Origin: Chloroflexota bacterium
GTDB lineage: Bacteria; Chloroflexota; Dehalococcoidia; Lucifugimonadales; Lucifugimonadaceae
DNA length: 64,000 bases
Direction: 5' to 3'
NCBI GenBank assembly: GCA_013204555.1
Contig: JABMNO010000033.1
Coordinates: 62,001-126,000, forward strand
Positions 1 through 8,997 of the stretch are shown in pieces. The translations under genes were made by a program, and so were the position numbers. How positions within the stretch are numbered: position 1 is the stretch's first letter; every line of letters begins with the position of its first letter. Under the pieces are notes generated by a model, which worked only from the letters and a program-made list of their open reading frames with translations, made no database searches and was not told where the DNA came from.

Positions 1-694
1 TGAGCTCACCCGTGAGCATCTCTCCAAGTTCACCCTCAATCGCCTCCGAGTCTGGAATAGCGTCCTCACCAATGTTCACGGCGACCAGGTATGGCAAGCT
101 ACTCACCAGGAATTGGTCCTGCAGGCCACGCTGCTGTCCATCGGTGAGGGATTGTGATCGCACCGGGATGCCATCTTCAAGTCCTGCCTGGACGGCCTTC
201 AACTCGTCGATCAGCTTGAATTGAGCATCGCGATCGACAGCCTTCATGTTTTTGACGTCGGATAGTTTTTCGATTCGACGATCGATGAGAGCGATATCCG
301 AAAACATGATGTCGAACTCAACATCCTTGGCGTCGCGCCGCCAGTCGACTGAGTCTTTTGAGTGGATCACGGAATCATCGTCGAACGCGCGCACTACGTG
401 CAGTAGAGCGTCAGCCTTCTGTAACTGTCCCATAGCCGCGCCATCGAACATCGCTTGTTCTTGCTGAACGCCGCCTTGACCCGGAATATCTACATAGGTG
501 ACCTCCGCGTAGATTGTCCGTTTCGGCTTGTACAGTTCTGTGAGCTTGTCTACTCGGTCATCTGGCACATGAGCGACGCCGATATTGGACTCAGGTTTCG
601 CTGCGTACTGGCCAACGGGAATTGCACTACCGGTTAGAGCGTTGAATATGGTGGTCTTCCCGGAGGAAGGAAGGCCGATGATAGCGATCTGCAT
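1..694 (-). CDS. YchF-like P-loop NTPase (DUF933 family), partial
   Basis: The start codon and about 231 residues are present; the C-terminal part lies beyond the left window edge. The P-loop reads GLPSSGKTTIFNALTG (residues about 6-21), where classical YchF has GLPNVGKST. The switch-II-like segment is VDIPGQGG, followed by VRAFDDDSVIH, which resembles the VRCFDD segment of YchF. A VNIGE motif near the end matches the NxxE specificity motif that makes YchF proteins prefer ATP over GTP. YchF/OLA1 proteins are cytosolic, ribosome-associated ATPases linked to stress and redox responses. The family call is firm to the level of a YchF/DUF933-like TRAFAC NTPase. Whether this is the housekeeping YchF or a divergent paralogue cannot be settled without the C-terminal TGS domain. 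Confidence 0.8.
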   Translation of the reverse strand, partial: MQIAIIGLPSSGKTTIFNALTGSAIPVGQYAAKPESNIGVAHVPDDRVDKLTELYKPKRTIYAEVTYVDIPGQGGVQQEQAMFDGAAMGQLQKADALLHVVRAFDDDSVIHSKDSVDWRRDAKDVEFDIMFSDIALIDRRIEKLSDVKNMKAVDRDAQFKLIDELKAVQAGLEDGIPVRSQSLTDGQQRGLQDQFLVSSLPYLVAVNIGEDAIPDSEAIEGELGEMLTGEL

Positions 695-767
695 TTACTG
701 GCGGTCCTGGTTTATTTGGAGATAGTGGTTCTGCACGGTCAAAAAGGGAGAGCGGCTGAAGACCAAG

Positions 768-1103
768 CTAGTCGTCTTCAATTCGGATATCAGTGTCTAT
801 CGTCCGCCCGGAGTAGTCAGCGGCCTTATCTACCGGCTTTGATCCGGTGGCATGTTCTCGGATGACATGCCATGGTGAAGAAAGGATGAAAAGTCCGAGT
901 AAGATCGCTGCAACAAATAGATCATCCAACTGGCCGCGGATAGGCAAGTAATCTGGAATGATGTCGATGGGCGTCACCACGTAAGCAAGCGCCAGAATTG
1001 GCAGTATCTTGGCGCCAACTGAAACCCTGCGGTCACGCATCAGCCGCCAGATTAGCCGGAAGGCTGGCCGCAGGAAGTAAAAATATCTTAGAAGGCTGAA
1101 CAA
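768..1103 (-). CDS. DUF1232 (YkvA-type) small membrane protein
   Basis: The 111-residue protein has the DUF1232 signature: a basic amphipathic N-terminus, then a hydrophobic segment containing TPIDIIPDYLP (about residues 44-54), a GQLDD turn, and a second hydrophobic stretch LFVAAILLGLFIL. The family is widespread, membrane-associated and of unknown function. The start is a TTG; an in-frame stop lies 13 codons upstream and no ATG or GTG is available between. Ribosome-binding sequence is weak. A TATAAT box sits at 1146-1151 on this strand, but its spacing to an upstream TTGATG is too short for a textbook promoter. It is divergent from holA, about 105 bases away. Confidence 0.85.
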   Translation of the reverse strand: MFSLLRYFYFLRPAFRLIWRLMRDRRVSVGAKILPILALAYVVTPIDIIPDYLPIRGQLDDLFVAAILLGLFILSSPWHVIREHATGSKPVDKAADYSGRTIDTDIRIEDD

Positions 1104-1208
1104 AAGATTGAATGTGATCCAGAGAGTGGTGGGTTGTACTCACCGATTATATATATCGCACTCGTCATCAACGTATGGGGATCGTGTTGACGATCAGATC
1201 GTCGCGAT

Positions 1209-2207
1209 ATGATCCGGATTCTGCATGGAACTGACGAATTCTCCGTCTCTGAGCGTCTGATACAGATTCGGGCAGCGGCCGGACCGCCTGAAGTCATGAT
1301 GCCCAACACCAACGTCTTCGAGGGCGATGGCTACTCCAGGGACGAGCTTCTCGGCGCTGCTTCGGCTATTCCGTTTCTGGCGGACAAGCGACTGGTCATA
1401 GTTAAAGGCTTACTTGGCCGGATTGAGGCCAACACTGGCCGCAACAAAAGTAGGACTCTGCGCGTCCCCAAAGGCGATTGGACCGGCCTCGGCGACGTAC
1501 TCCCAACCCTCCCACCATCGACCGAACTCGTGTTCGTGGATGGCGAGTTGCGAAAAAACGGAGCCGGGTTGAAAACAGTTGGGTCGACCGCCACAACTGA
1601 GCAGTTCGATATCAGTCGAGGTCAGGCTCTGGACACGTGGATAGCGGAGAGATTTCGTAGTGAAGGCGCAACCGCATCGCGCTCAGCGGTTGAGCGGCTC
1701 GCTGACTTGATTGGCGGGCAGACGCGACTGTTGGCTCAGGAGATTGGCAAGCTCTCGCTGTACGCCAACGGTCGCCCTATCCAACCGGATGACATCGATC
1801 TAATGGTCGCTCCGGCTCGTGAGGCGAACATATTTGCAGCGGTGGATGCTGTGCTGGATAGTGAGCCCACGGGCGCGTTGCGAGCGATTCACCAGCTTCT
1901 GGATGAGGGAAACAGCATTCACTATTTACTGACGATGCTGGCCCGGCAGACCCGTATGACGCTGGTAGCGCAGGACATGATGCAGTCCGGCGCGGCGGAA
2001 GCTGATATCGCAAAACGAATCGGCGTCCGTGAAAACAGCTTCCCACTTCGAAAAACCCTCCAGCAAGCCCGATCTCATCCGCATGGCTATCTCGCCTGGA
2101 TTCACCGCCAGCTACTGGAGGCCGATGTGGGTTTCAAGACCTCCAGCGTGGGAAACGAGCGCAGTGCTGCGGAGCTTCTGGTCGCGCGGTTATCTACAGC
2201 GCGGTAG
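1209..2207 (+). CDS. holA: DNA polymerase III delta subunit
   Basis: The 332-residue length is typical of HolA. The N-terminus MIRILHGTDEFSVSERL fits the family pattern in which a GxDxFL-like loop replaces a working P-loop. Further matches are the PFLADKRLVIVKGLL segment, the SAVERLADLIGGQTRLLAQEIGKLSLY helical region (split here into its recognisable parts: ERLADLIGG and LLAQEIGKL), and the C-terminal collar domain with YLLTMLARQTRMTL. The delta subunit is the wrench of the clamp loader: it opens the beta sliding clamp so that it can be loaded on primed DNA. The start ATG has no obvious Shine-Dalgarno sequence. It is a single housekeeping gene here, convergent with the PHP gene downstream. 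Confidence 0.93.
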   Translation: MIRILHGTDEFSVSERLIQIRAAAGPPEVMMPNTNVFEGDGYSRDELLGAASAIPFLADKRLVIVKGLLGRIEANTGRNKSRTLRVPKGDWTGLGDVLPTLPPSTELVFVDGELRKNGAGLKTVGSTATTEQFDISRGQALDTWIAERFRSEGATASRSAVERLADLIGGQTRLLAQEIGKLSLYANGRPIQPDDIDLMVAPAREANIFAAVDAVLDSEPTGALRAIHQLLDEGNSIHYLLTMLARQTRMTLVAQDMMQSGAAEADIAKRIGVRENSFPLRKTLQQARSHPHGYLAWIHRQLLEADVGFKTSSVGNERSAAELLVARLSTAR

Positions 2208-2266
2208 CTGATGACGCGGGTGTGTGGCTCGATGTGGCTCAGTTTGAGTTGCCCGGTGGCAAATCG

Positions 2267-2911
2267 CTAGCCCAATTTCACTGCCCGGACGTCGCCTGAT
2301 TTCAACGCATCGATCAAGTCACTCACACTCCTTATCTCACCAGCCACATCTGTCACCACTTGGCCGAAGTCCTCAACTTTGTGTGAGTCGCTGCCACCTA
2401 CACCGGGCATTTCTGCGGTGAGAGCTAGTTGATCGGAGAACTGGTTCTGCTCTTTTGTTCCTCGACCATTGGCTGATTCAATGGCGTCTACCCACTTCAG
2501 CAGTGGGTTTCCCAGAGTTGACGTGATCGAAGCATCGAATTGATCTTCAGAGACTGGATCTTTTCCCGGCGGCAGATTGCGGCGATAGGGGTGGGCGTAA
2601 ACGGCTGCGCCATTTGCTGTGGCCATGGCATCGCGTAGCTTCTCCGGCCGGTGGTATCCGAACTTATATCCGGTCAATCCGAAGCACAGTACATGGCCCG
2701 CATCCGTGTTGATTTCGCAGCCGGGTATCAACACGACTCCAGTCTCGCCTGACGCGATTTCCATCTCATCAGGAGTCCAGAACTGGTCGTGATCGGTGAT
2801 GCAGACCACATCGATACCACGGCCGGCAGCCAGCGCCGCGTACTCCCGTAGTGGCACGATGCTGTCGTCGGAGCGGTTCGCCGTGTGGCAGTGGACGTCG
2901 ACCAGCGTCAA
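2267..2911 (-). CDS. PHP-domain metal-dependent phosphoesterase
   Basis: The 214-residue protein is a compact PHP domain. Motif I VDVHCHTANRSDDS is at the N-terminus, motif II CITDHDQF near residue 40, IPGCEINTDAGHVL near 65, YAHPYRR near 107, and GGSDSHKVEDFGQVV near 180. These supply the His/Asp/Glu metal ligands of a trinuclear PHP phosphoesterase. Relatives include histidinol phosphatase and nucleoside 3',5'-bisphosphate phosphatase, but the true substrate cannot be read from sequence. The start is TTG (MTLVDVHCH), the only plausible one because the first beta strand begins immediately. It converges on holA with about 60 bases between. Confidence 0.88.
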   Translation of the reverse strand: MTLVDVHCHTANRSDDSIVPLREYAALAAGRGIDVVCITDHDQFWTPDEMEIASGETGVVLIPGCEINTDAGHVLCFGLTGYKFGYHRPEKLRDAMATANGAAVYAHPYRRNLPPGKDPVSEDQFDASITSTLGNPLLKWVDAIESANGRGTKEQNQFSDQLALTAEMPGVGGSDSHKVEDFGQVVTDVAGEIRSVSDLIDALKSGDVRAVKLG

Positions 2912-3083
2912 GTTGTGATCAACCAGTGATCGGTGAAGAAATTCATGTTGCTTACGATATTAGACAGTTTCTGTAGATCTCGATCATCACATCTTGTGTC
3001 ATAGTTCACCGCGGACGACGGGAACCTGCACCTGTCATGAGACGTATCAGATACCAGTCATCGCGTAATATCCATGCAATGAC

Positions 3084-4016
3084 TTGTTCCCTATCAATCA
3101 TGGGTATCTATTGCTGACACGAAAAATTCTCTCGATCGCGGGCATTTCAACCGGCCTAATAGTATTTGCCGCGTGTGGCACCGCAGTGGACAAACACGCC
3201 GCACCGGTGGTTGAGCACGTACAAGAACCCCTACCCACGGCCACGGCTGCGCCAACCGCTACTCCTGAACCAGTCGTCGATATCGTCGAAACATCTGATG
3301 AGCCGGACAAGGAGTCCGAGGCGGTCGAGAGCATTGGCCACTACTCTCAGGCTCATAACTATCTGAATAGAGGCGATTACATTCAGGCTGAGCGACGTTT
3401 TTCGTTGGTGATCGAGATTGAGCCGGAGTTCGCAAGAGCCTGGGCAGGGCGGGGAGAGTCTCGTCTATACAAAGGTGAGTATGAGGCAGCGATCTCTGAC
3501 TTGGCTACCGCTATTTCTCTGAAGCCAGATCTCTCAGCTGCTTACGCATCGCGTGGCGAAGCACTGCTAAACCTCGGCGACGTCGACGCTGCTAAAAGCG
3601 ACATCGAAGTAGCAATCGCCCTGGACCCTGAGGATGCGCGTACGTGGATAGTGAAAGGTCGGATATCTAACTCGGAACGTGATTTTGTCACGGCTCTGTC
3701 TGCATTTGATACAGCCATTCTTCTGGCGCCCGATCAAGGGGTGCCATTTTTCTGGCGAGCCAGGCTTTTCTCCAGCACTGGCCAGAACGAATTCGCCATC
3801 GGCGATCTGGATCGGGCGATAGAATACTCACCTTCGCTCTCCGCGGCCTATCTTGAGAAAGGCGTACTCATCGCACAATCGGGAGATTTCGTGGGAGCGA
3901 GGGCGCTGATCGAAGAGGCCCGTGATCGGGCAGAAGATCCACGCAATGAATCTGTCTATGAACGGGCCCAGGATCTACTTGATCAACTCGACGAACAAGC
4001 GCCGCCATCCGGATAG
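3084..4016 (+). CDS. TPR-repeat lipoprotein
   Basis: The N-terminus is a lipoprotein signal: LLTRKILSIAGISTG, then LIVFAAC with Cys at about residue 31 as the lipidation site. A Pro/Thr/Ala-rich linker (TATAAPTATPEPVVD) follows, then about six tetratricopeptide repeats from residue 85 to 290, each with the A-x-x-x-x-G/A-x-x-x-x-x-x-P spacing (for example YLNRGDYIQAERRFSLVI, AYASRGEALLNLGDVDAA). It is probably an outer-face, membrane-anchored scaffold. The start is uncertain: TTG at 3084 or TTG at 3111, the latter giving a compact signal MLTRKIL. ATG codons nearby are out of frame. Its 3' end overlaps the next gene. Confidence 0.85.
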   Translation: MFPINHGYLLLTRKILSIAGISTGLIVFAACGTAVDKHAAPVVEHVQEPLPTATAAPTATPEPVVDIVETSDEPDKESEAVESIGHYSQAHNYLNRGDYIQAERRFSLVIEIEPEFARAWAGRGESRLYKGEYEAAISDLATAISLKPDLSAAYASRGEALLNLGDVDAAKSDIEVAIALDPEDARTWIVKGRISNSERDFVTALSAFDTAILLAPDQGVPFFWRARLFSSTGQNEFAIGDLDRAIEYSPSLSAAYLEKGVLIAQSGDFVGARALIEEARDRAEDPRNESVYERAQDLLDQLDEQAPPSG

Positions 4017-6294
4017 CAAGCCACTATCCAGTCTTGCCGTTGTAGAGCTCTCAGATGATCACGCTGGTGCGATTGTGGCGATGTTTCTGGCGGACTACGG
4101 AGCGGAGGTAACCAAGTTCACCCCACCGGGTGGATTCCCGCTCCAGCAGTCGTCTTCCTACTCGGTCTGGGATCGCGGAAAGATAATTACGCCCATCGAT
4201 GCGCTTTCGGGTAACAATTCTGGAAGTGCTTCGGAACTCATCCACGCGATTTTAAGCGCCGATATCGTGGTCTCGTCTCTAACGAGCAGTTTTTTGGGTT
4301 CGATCGGGGTCGATGCTGATGCGCTGATGGCATCCAATCCGAGGTTGATCTGGCTCTCGATCTCCGCCCGCGGGGATGAGAACGAACCTGGGTCAACGGT
4401 CGCCGGTGAAGGACTGATTGCAGCCGAAACTGGAGTGCTTACAGAACAACGGACAAACGAGGGCAGTCCATATTGGAACTCATTGCCGTTGATTGGATAC
4501 GGCACGGCAATGCTTGGCATACTGGGCGCTCTCTCGGCACTGCACCGTCGTGAAGTCACGGGGGGCGGTCAGCGCGTCGAGACCTCTCTGGTTCAGGGCT
4601 CACTTGCGGCACGGTCTCCCATGCTTGTACGAGGCGAGGGCGTTCAGACTTGGGATTCAGCAGGGAATGACACGCAGGGCGCGCTTCCAAATTATCGTCT
4701 GTATGAAACCGCCGATGGCAAGTGGATCCACATTGGAGCGCTTACTTCAGATTTTTGGAACAAACTGGCGATTTCGGGAGACCTGCTTGAACTGGTAACT
4801 GATCCACAATTCGATACAGCGCCTATGTACTGGCCAACTGAAGAAGTGCGTGCCGCCGCCAAGCATGCCATTGGAGATCGTGTCGCCACCCGCACTCGTG
4901 ATGAGTGGATAGAGATACTGCAGGGTGGCGATGTCCCGGTAGCACCGGCGCTGATGACCCAGGAGTTGATTGATCATCCCCAGGTTGTTGCCAACGGGAT
5001 CCAGATTGAGAGCAAATCTTCGTCGGGCGAGCGGATCATTCAGGTCGCTCCGCCCATAATTCTGCATGGAACTTCGCCTGGCGCAACAAGCGGTTCCGTG
5101 ACCGGTCCTGACGCTGAGTTCAATGGACCGCTCTCAGGCGTCCGAGTGCTCGATCTCTCTTCCTACCTTGCCGGGCCAATTGGCCCGGCGTATCTGGCTG
5201 ATATGGGAGCCAACGTCATCAAAGTGGAGCCAACAACCGGTGAGGGATGCCGGGCGCTGATGATGTTGTATCTGGGCGGCAATCCTGGGAAACGTGACAT
5301 TGCGCTCAATATGAAGTCTGCGAACGCCCTGGAGCCTCTTGAAAAGCTGATCAAGTGGGCCGATATCATCGTCCACAACAATCGCGTTGGCGTTGCCGAG
5401 CGATTGGGCATCGACTATGACTCGATTCGTGCCTTGAATCCAGACGTTATTTACCTTCATACGTCTGGCTTTGGCAGTGAAGGGCCCTTGTCGAGCCGGC
5501 CGGGGTTCGACCCCCTCGCGCAGTCGTTCACCGGAATTTCTCAGGCACACGGCGGACCGGGTCGCTCTCCGGTGTTTCCCAAAACTCCGATTTGCGATAT
5601 CGCCACCGCAATGCTTGGTGCGGCAGGCACACTCCTTGGGCTGTACCACCGAGACAGAACGGGCGAGGGGCAGATGATGGAGAACTCACTGCTATCCACC
5701 GGGCTGTGGCTGAAATCCGATTCGTTTGTGGAGCAACCTGGCTACGAGGAACCGATTTTCGCGAACTCCGATAATACCGGCCTTCACGCGGCGCACAGAT
5801 CGTATGAGGCGTCCGACGGCTGGATCTTTGTTGGCGCACGGACAGATGAGCAGAAGGCCGCACTGGCCGCAATCATCGGCGTCTCCGGGTTGGCAGATGC
5901 AGAATTGGGACTGGATGACGACGATCAAGTTGCCCAACTGGCCCAGGACGTGATCAGAGAAGAGACGGTCGGCGAGTGGATGGGGCGTTTGGCAGGCGCA
6001 GGTGTTCCATCGGCACGGGTGGCTGAGGACATCGAAGACAGCGTGTACGGCAACGCTGACATCTTGCGACTTGGGGCAGTGACAGCCGCTGAATATCCCG
6101 GATTCACAAACCTGCGGCAACCCGGTCTGCTGATCGGATTTAGCGAATCACCGGGCGAACGCAGAATTGGATCTCCTACCTGCGGCCAGGACACGGAGTC
6201 GGTCCTATCCGAACTTGGCTACAGCGCCGAGCAGATCTCCGATCTGGAATCAACTGGTGCTATCTACTCCTACAACGAGCAGGATCAAGCGTAA
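3979..6294 (+). CDS. Tandem-domain class III CoA-transferase (CaiB/BaiF)
   Basis: About 771 residues hold two complete class III CoA-transferase folds: residues about 18-375 and about 385-770. The second begins with GVRVLDLSSYLAGPIGP and GANVIKVEPTTGEG. Family members move CoA between carboxylic acids. The catalytic aspartate of the family is present in the second half (PICDIATAM) but is replaced in the first (PLIGYGTAM), although the following GILGALSALHRREVTGGGQ helix is intact. The first half may therefore be structural or bind substrate only. I chose TTG at 3979 because AGGA (3970-3973) sits five bases upstream; upstream starts would extend far into the TPR gene. The overlap of 38 bases suggests coupling with the TPR lipoprotein. 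Confidence 0.88.
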   Translation: MINSTNKRRHPDSKPLSSLAVVELSDDHAGAIVAMFLADYGAEVTKFTPPGGFPLQQSSSYSVWDRGKIITPIDALSGNNSGSASELIHAILSADIVVSSLTSSFLGSIGVDADALMASNPRLIWLSISARGDENEPGSTVAGEGLIAAETGVLTEQRTNEGSPYWNSLPLIGYGTAMLGILGALSALHRREVTGGGQRVETSLVQGSLAARSPMLVRGEGVQTWDSAGNDTQGALPNYRLYETADGKWIHIGALTSDFWNKLAISGDLLELVTDPQFDTAPMYWPTEEVRAAAKHAIGDRVATRTRDEWIEILQGGDVPVAPALMTQELIDHPQVVANGIQIESKSSSGERIIQVAPPIILHGTSPGATSGSVTGPDAEFNGPLSGVRVLDLSSYLAGPIGPAYLADMGANVIKVEPTTGEGCRALMMLYLGGNPGKRDIALNMKSANALEPLEKLIKWADIIVHNNRVGVAERLGIDYDSIRALNPDVIYLHTSGFGSEGPLSSRPGFDPLAQSFTGISQAHGGPGRSPVFPKTPICDIATAMLGAAGTLLGLYHRDRTGEGQMMENSLLSTGLWLKSDSFVEQPGYEEPIFANSDNTGLHAAHRSYEASDGWIFVGARTDEQKAALAAIIGVSGLADAELGLDDDDQVAQLAQDVIREETVGEWMGRLAGAGVPSARVAEDIEDSVYGNADILRLGAVTAAEYPGFTNLRQPGLLIGFSESPGERRIGSPTCGQDTESVLSELGYSAEQISDLESTGAIYSYNEQDQA

Positions 6295-6297
6295 GGC

Positions 6298-7623
6298 TCA
6301 CTCGATCAGTTCGGTAACCATCGTCACCAGACGGGTATCCGGCTTGAATGCCGCCCACGCAAACCAGAAGTGATCGCCGTGTATTACGGGAAGCAATTCA
6401 TGACCGACAAGTTCTCCTGACGTAGCGAGGCCAAATCGGTCCCACGTGGAGCCTGTTTCAGTATCGGTAATCGTGCCATCTGGTTGGGCCGTGAAGGTCA
6501 GCGTCTGATCGCCAAACTCGCGGAAGAACATCGAGGACGACCCGGCAATATTCACCCCTTCTGCCGCATTCGAGCTAACGAATCCAGATCTTGTTTTATC
6601 GTCAAAGAAGACCACAACGGGGGCGTCGCCGACCAGATCGTTCACAACGGGATTATCGTCTAGAAATGAGAACGCGTAGGCGACGGGTCCGGTACCGATA
6701 TCGACTGCCGAAACGCGTTCGATAACAGGGAGTCGACGGTCGAACGTCTCGAAGAATAGGAATGGCCGCACGTTTTCAGCGTCGTCGTAACCGGCATAGG
6801 GCGCGGTGTCATAGTCAAATCCTGTGACATCAGGGCGATCAAGGACGGCTCCGTCCGAGAAACGGTCAACAAACGTCCCAAATGAAACCGTCTGCACTGG
6901 CACCGCGGTCAAGAAAGTGCCAGCGTCATCACCAACGAGCCCTTCGCCAGTGATTTGCTGCCACATCGTCTCTGTGACGTTGTCGTACATGACCAGGTCC
7001 GACAATCTTAGAAAGCCTGAAACGCCAAACTCGCGGACCGTTCCCCCAACGGTGCGTTCGAACGCTACCGCGCTATTGCAAAGGGGGCAGTATGTGACAA
7101 CAATCGGCACTCCGCCAATATCATCGTTTACGATTTCATGTTGGAGCAGGATATCTAGCGGATACGCACGAGCGTCACCGTTGACCTCAACGGCAATTAC
7201 CGGTTCCCGTGGGTCAATACTGGCGATCACGTCACCTACCGGTGTGAACGAAGGGTTAGAAATTGCTGGAATGGTGTCACGTGGCACCATTCGTCCCAGC
7301 TCATCCAACGAGATCACCCGACGACTGAAATTGGTCTGCCATCCTTCGAACCTAGAGCGAGTTACGAATGGCCGCTCCGTTATTGTGAATGGCGCATCGA
7401 TCGTGGGATCAGGTGAGTCGCTGGAATTCTCGTCCAGAAATTCTCGTCTTGCCACGGGCTGAGCAGTTGGAGGTGGATCGGATTGGAGAGTGGCCGTCGC
7501 TCCCGGAACCTCGATTGAGAGCGCTTTGGGCGCGTCAACATCACCGCACGCCCCCGTCAGAATCGCCACAAACGCTACAAACGTGAGGGCTGCTACTCGT
7601 TGCTGCGGTTGTGGTAGGAACAC
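6298..7623 (-). CDS. DUF3179 domain lipoprotein (second copy)
   Basis: The 441-residue protein begins with a lipoprotein signal (VAFVAILTGACGD, Cys near 26), followed by a low-complexity linker and a DUF3179 domain. Diagnostic segments are PAISNPSFTPV, YPLDILLQHEIVND, VVTYCPLCNSAVAF with a CxxC pair, and a C-terminal GHELLPVIHGDHFWFAWAAF. DUF3179 proteins are secreted or membrane-anchored and of unknown function; the conserved CPLCNS motif suggests metal or redox chemistry. The start is GTG, six bases after the stop of the upstream paralogue, so the two are surely co-transcribed. It is convergent with the CoA-transferase gene, three bases away. Confidence 0.9.
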   Translation of the reverse strand: MFLPQPQQRVAALTFVAFVAILTGACGDVDAPKALSIEVPGATATLQSDPPPTAQPVARREFLDENSSDSPDPTIDAPFTITERPFVTRSRFEGWQTNFSRRVISLDELGRMVPRDTIPAISNPSFTPVGDVIASIDPREPVIAVEVNGDARAYPLDILLQHEIVNDDIGGVPIVVTYCPLCNSAVAFERTVGGTVREFGVSGFLRLSDLVMYDNVTETMWQQITGEGLVGDDAGTFLTAVPVQTVSFGTFVDRFSDGAVLDRPDVTGFDYDTAPYAGYDDAENVRPFLFFETFDRRLPVIERVSAVDIGTGPVAYAFSFLDDNPVVNDLVGDAPVVVFFDDKTRSGFVSSNAAEGVNIAGSSSMFFREFGDQTLTFTAQPDGTITDTETGSTWDRFGLATSGELVGHELLPVIHGDHFWFAWAAFKPDTRLVTMVTELIE

Positions 7624-7629
7624 GAGACG

Positions 7630-8985
7630 CTACTCCGCCGAAAGTTGAGCGGTGCTTTCCACCAGGCGGGTATCGGGCTTGAATGCCGCCCACGCAAACC
7701 AGAAGTGATCGCCGTGAATCACTGGCAGCAGTTCATGACCGACGAGTTCGCCTGAGTACGCACGACCGAATCTGGACCACGTGCTGCCAGTTTCAACATC
7801 TCGGATGAGCCCATCTCTGGCTTCAAAGGTCAGTATCCGGTCATTAAGCTCGCGGCTGAAGGTTGTGCTTGAACCCACGATGTTGAATTCATCACGGTTG
7901 ATCGAGCTCTTAAACGCCGATTCAGTTTCGTTGTCGAAGAATATCGCCACAGGAGTATCGCCAATCACGTCGTTTATGACCGGATTCTCCTGCAAGAACG
8001 CGAAGTGGTAGGCGACCGGGCCAGTACCGAGGTCGAAGGCTGCAACGCGATCAACGGGATGAGCGCGGCTATCGATGGTGCCAGAAAACAAGAACGGGTC
8101 GTTTCCTTGCACGAGATCGTCGTACCCCGTGTATGGCGTGTCAGAATATCCGCCGCGGCCGCCTGGTCGGTCCATGACCTGACCATCTGGGAACTCCTCT
8201 ACGAACGTGATCCACGAGACGACCTGCGCGGCCACGGTGTCTAACTGACGGCCAGCGTAGTCTCCGACGATCGCTTCACCGGTCAACTGCTGCCACCAGC
8301 TCTCGGTGGTGCTATCCCACATCACCAGATCGCTATTTCGTAGGAACCCGGACACGCCAAAACGGTGGGGCACTCCATCAATGGTGGTCCTGAACACAAG
8401 AGAGCTATTGCAGAGCGGACAGTACGTGACTGCAACCGGCTCGCCGCCTACCGTTGTGTTGACGATTTCATGCCTGAGCAGAATGTTTAGCGGAAAAGCA
8501 CGCGCTTCGCCGTTAATTTCAACCGAGATGACCGGCTCAGGACCATCGAGCCATTTTGGTGGATTGGATACAGATTCGTACTCCGGATTGTCTATCGGCG
8601 GAATCCCGTCGCGGGGAACTCCGCCAGAGAAGATATCTGTGAGCGGGACGGTGCGATTTGTGAAATCAGTGGTCCAAACACGTGCGGCCTTTTTCGCGAA
8701 TGACGCTTCGTTGTCCTCAAGCGGACCAAGCAATTCGACAGAGATGTGGGAGGCATTACTTTCGCCAACTGCTGCCTGATCGGCTGCTTCTGTGGGTTGA
8801 ACGGACTCTGCAGAAGAACGAGGCGTGGGATTATCAGGCTGGACGGTTGGGGATATTGGTGTAGAGGTGGCTGCCAGTCGCGCTGGAGGTATCTCGGCGT
8901 CGGATCCGCATGCGACTACGGCGATGCTGATGAGTCCAATGAACGGGACTATCCTGCGTCGAGATGTGAAATATCGGAATATGAT
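7630..8985 (-). CDS. DUF3179 domain lipoprotein (first copy), non-standard start
   Basis: The DUF3179 domain (VAVTYCPLCNSSLVF, HEIVNTTVGGEPV, GHELLPVIHGDHFWFAWAAF) is clear. The first ATG/GTG/TTG in frame is TTG at 8733, which would leave no secretion signal. Yet the frame stays open upstream to 9000 and encodes FTSRRRIVPFIGLISIAVVAC, a textbook lipobox signal, then a Pro/Thr/Ser linker like that of the neighbour. Within that extension no ATG, GTG or TTG exists. AGGAG at 8993-8997 is seven bases before an ATC (8983-8985) and ten before an ATA, so initiation at one of these rare codons is likely, giving about 451 residues. An assembly error is the alternative. Tandem paralogue of the next gene. 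Confidence 0.82.
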   Translation of the reverse strand: MIFRYFTSRRRIVPFIGLISIAVVACGSDAEIPPARLAATSTPISPTVQPDNPTPRSSAESVQPTEAADQAAVGESNASHISVELLGPLEDNEASFAKKAARVWTTDFTNRTVPLTDIFSGGVPRDGIPPIDNPEYESVSNPPKWLDGPEPVISVEINGEARAFPLNILLRHEIVNTTVGGEPVAVTYCPLCNSSLVFRTTIDGVPHRFGVSGFLRNSDLVMWDSTTESWWQQLTGEAIVGDYAGRQLDTVAAQVVSWITFVEEFPDGQVMDRPGGRGGYSDTPYTGYDDLVQGNDPFLFSGTIDSRAHPVDRVAAFDLGTGPVAYHFAFLQENPVINDVIGDTPVAIFFDNETESAFKSSINRDEFNIVGSSTTFSRELNDRILTFEARDGLIRDVETGSTWSRFGRAYSGELVGHELLPVIHGDHFWFAWAAFKPDTRLVESTAQLSAE

Positions 8986-8992
8986 CTGTTGG

Positions 8993-8997
8993 CTCCT
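8993..8997 (-). promoter_or_regulatory. Shine-Dalgarno deciding an ATC/ATA start
   Basis: AGGAG on the reverse strand, seven bases from ATC and ten from ATA at the head of the DUF3179 lipoprotein frame, and directly after the in-frame TAA that closes the frame upstream. It supports initiation upstream of the lipobox rather than at the TTG 250 bases further in. Confidence 0.5.

Noticed and set aside
1146..1151. TATAAT as a complete promoter for the DUF1232 gene
   Set aside because: The only -35-like sequence (TTGATG) is about 14 bases away, too close for a standard promoter, so it is mentioned but not called as a feature.
5134..5649. Reverse-strand 171-codon frame inside the CoA-transferase
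   Set aside because: Antisense to a strongly conserved coding region; no family similarity.
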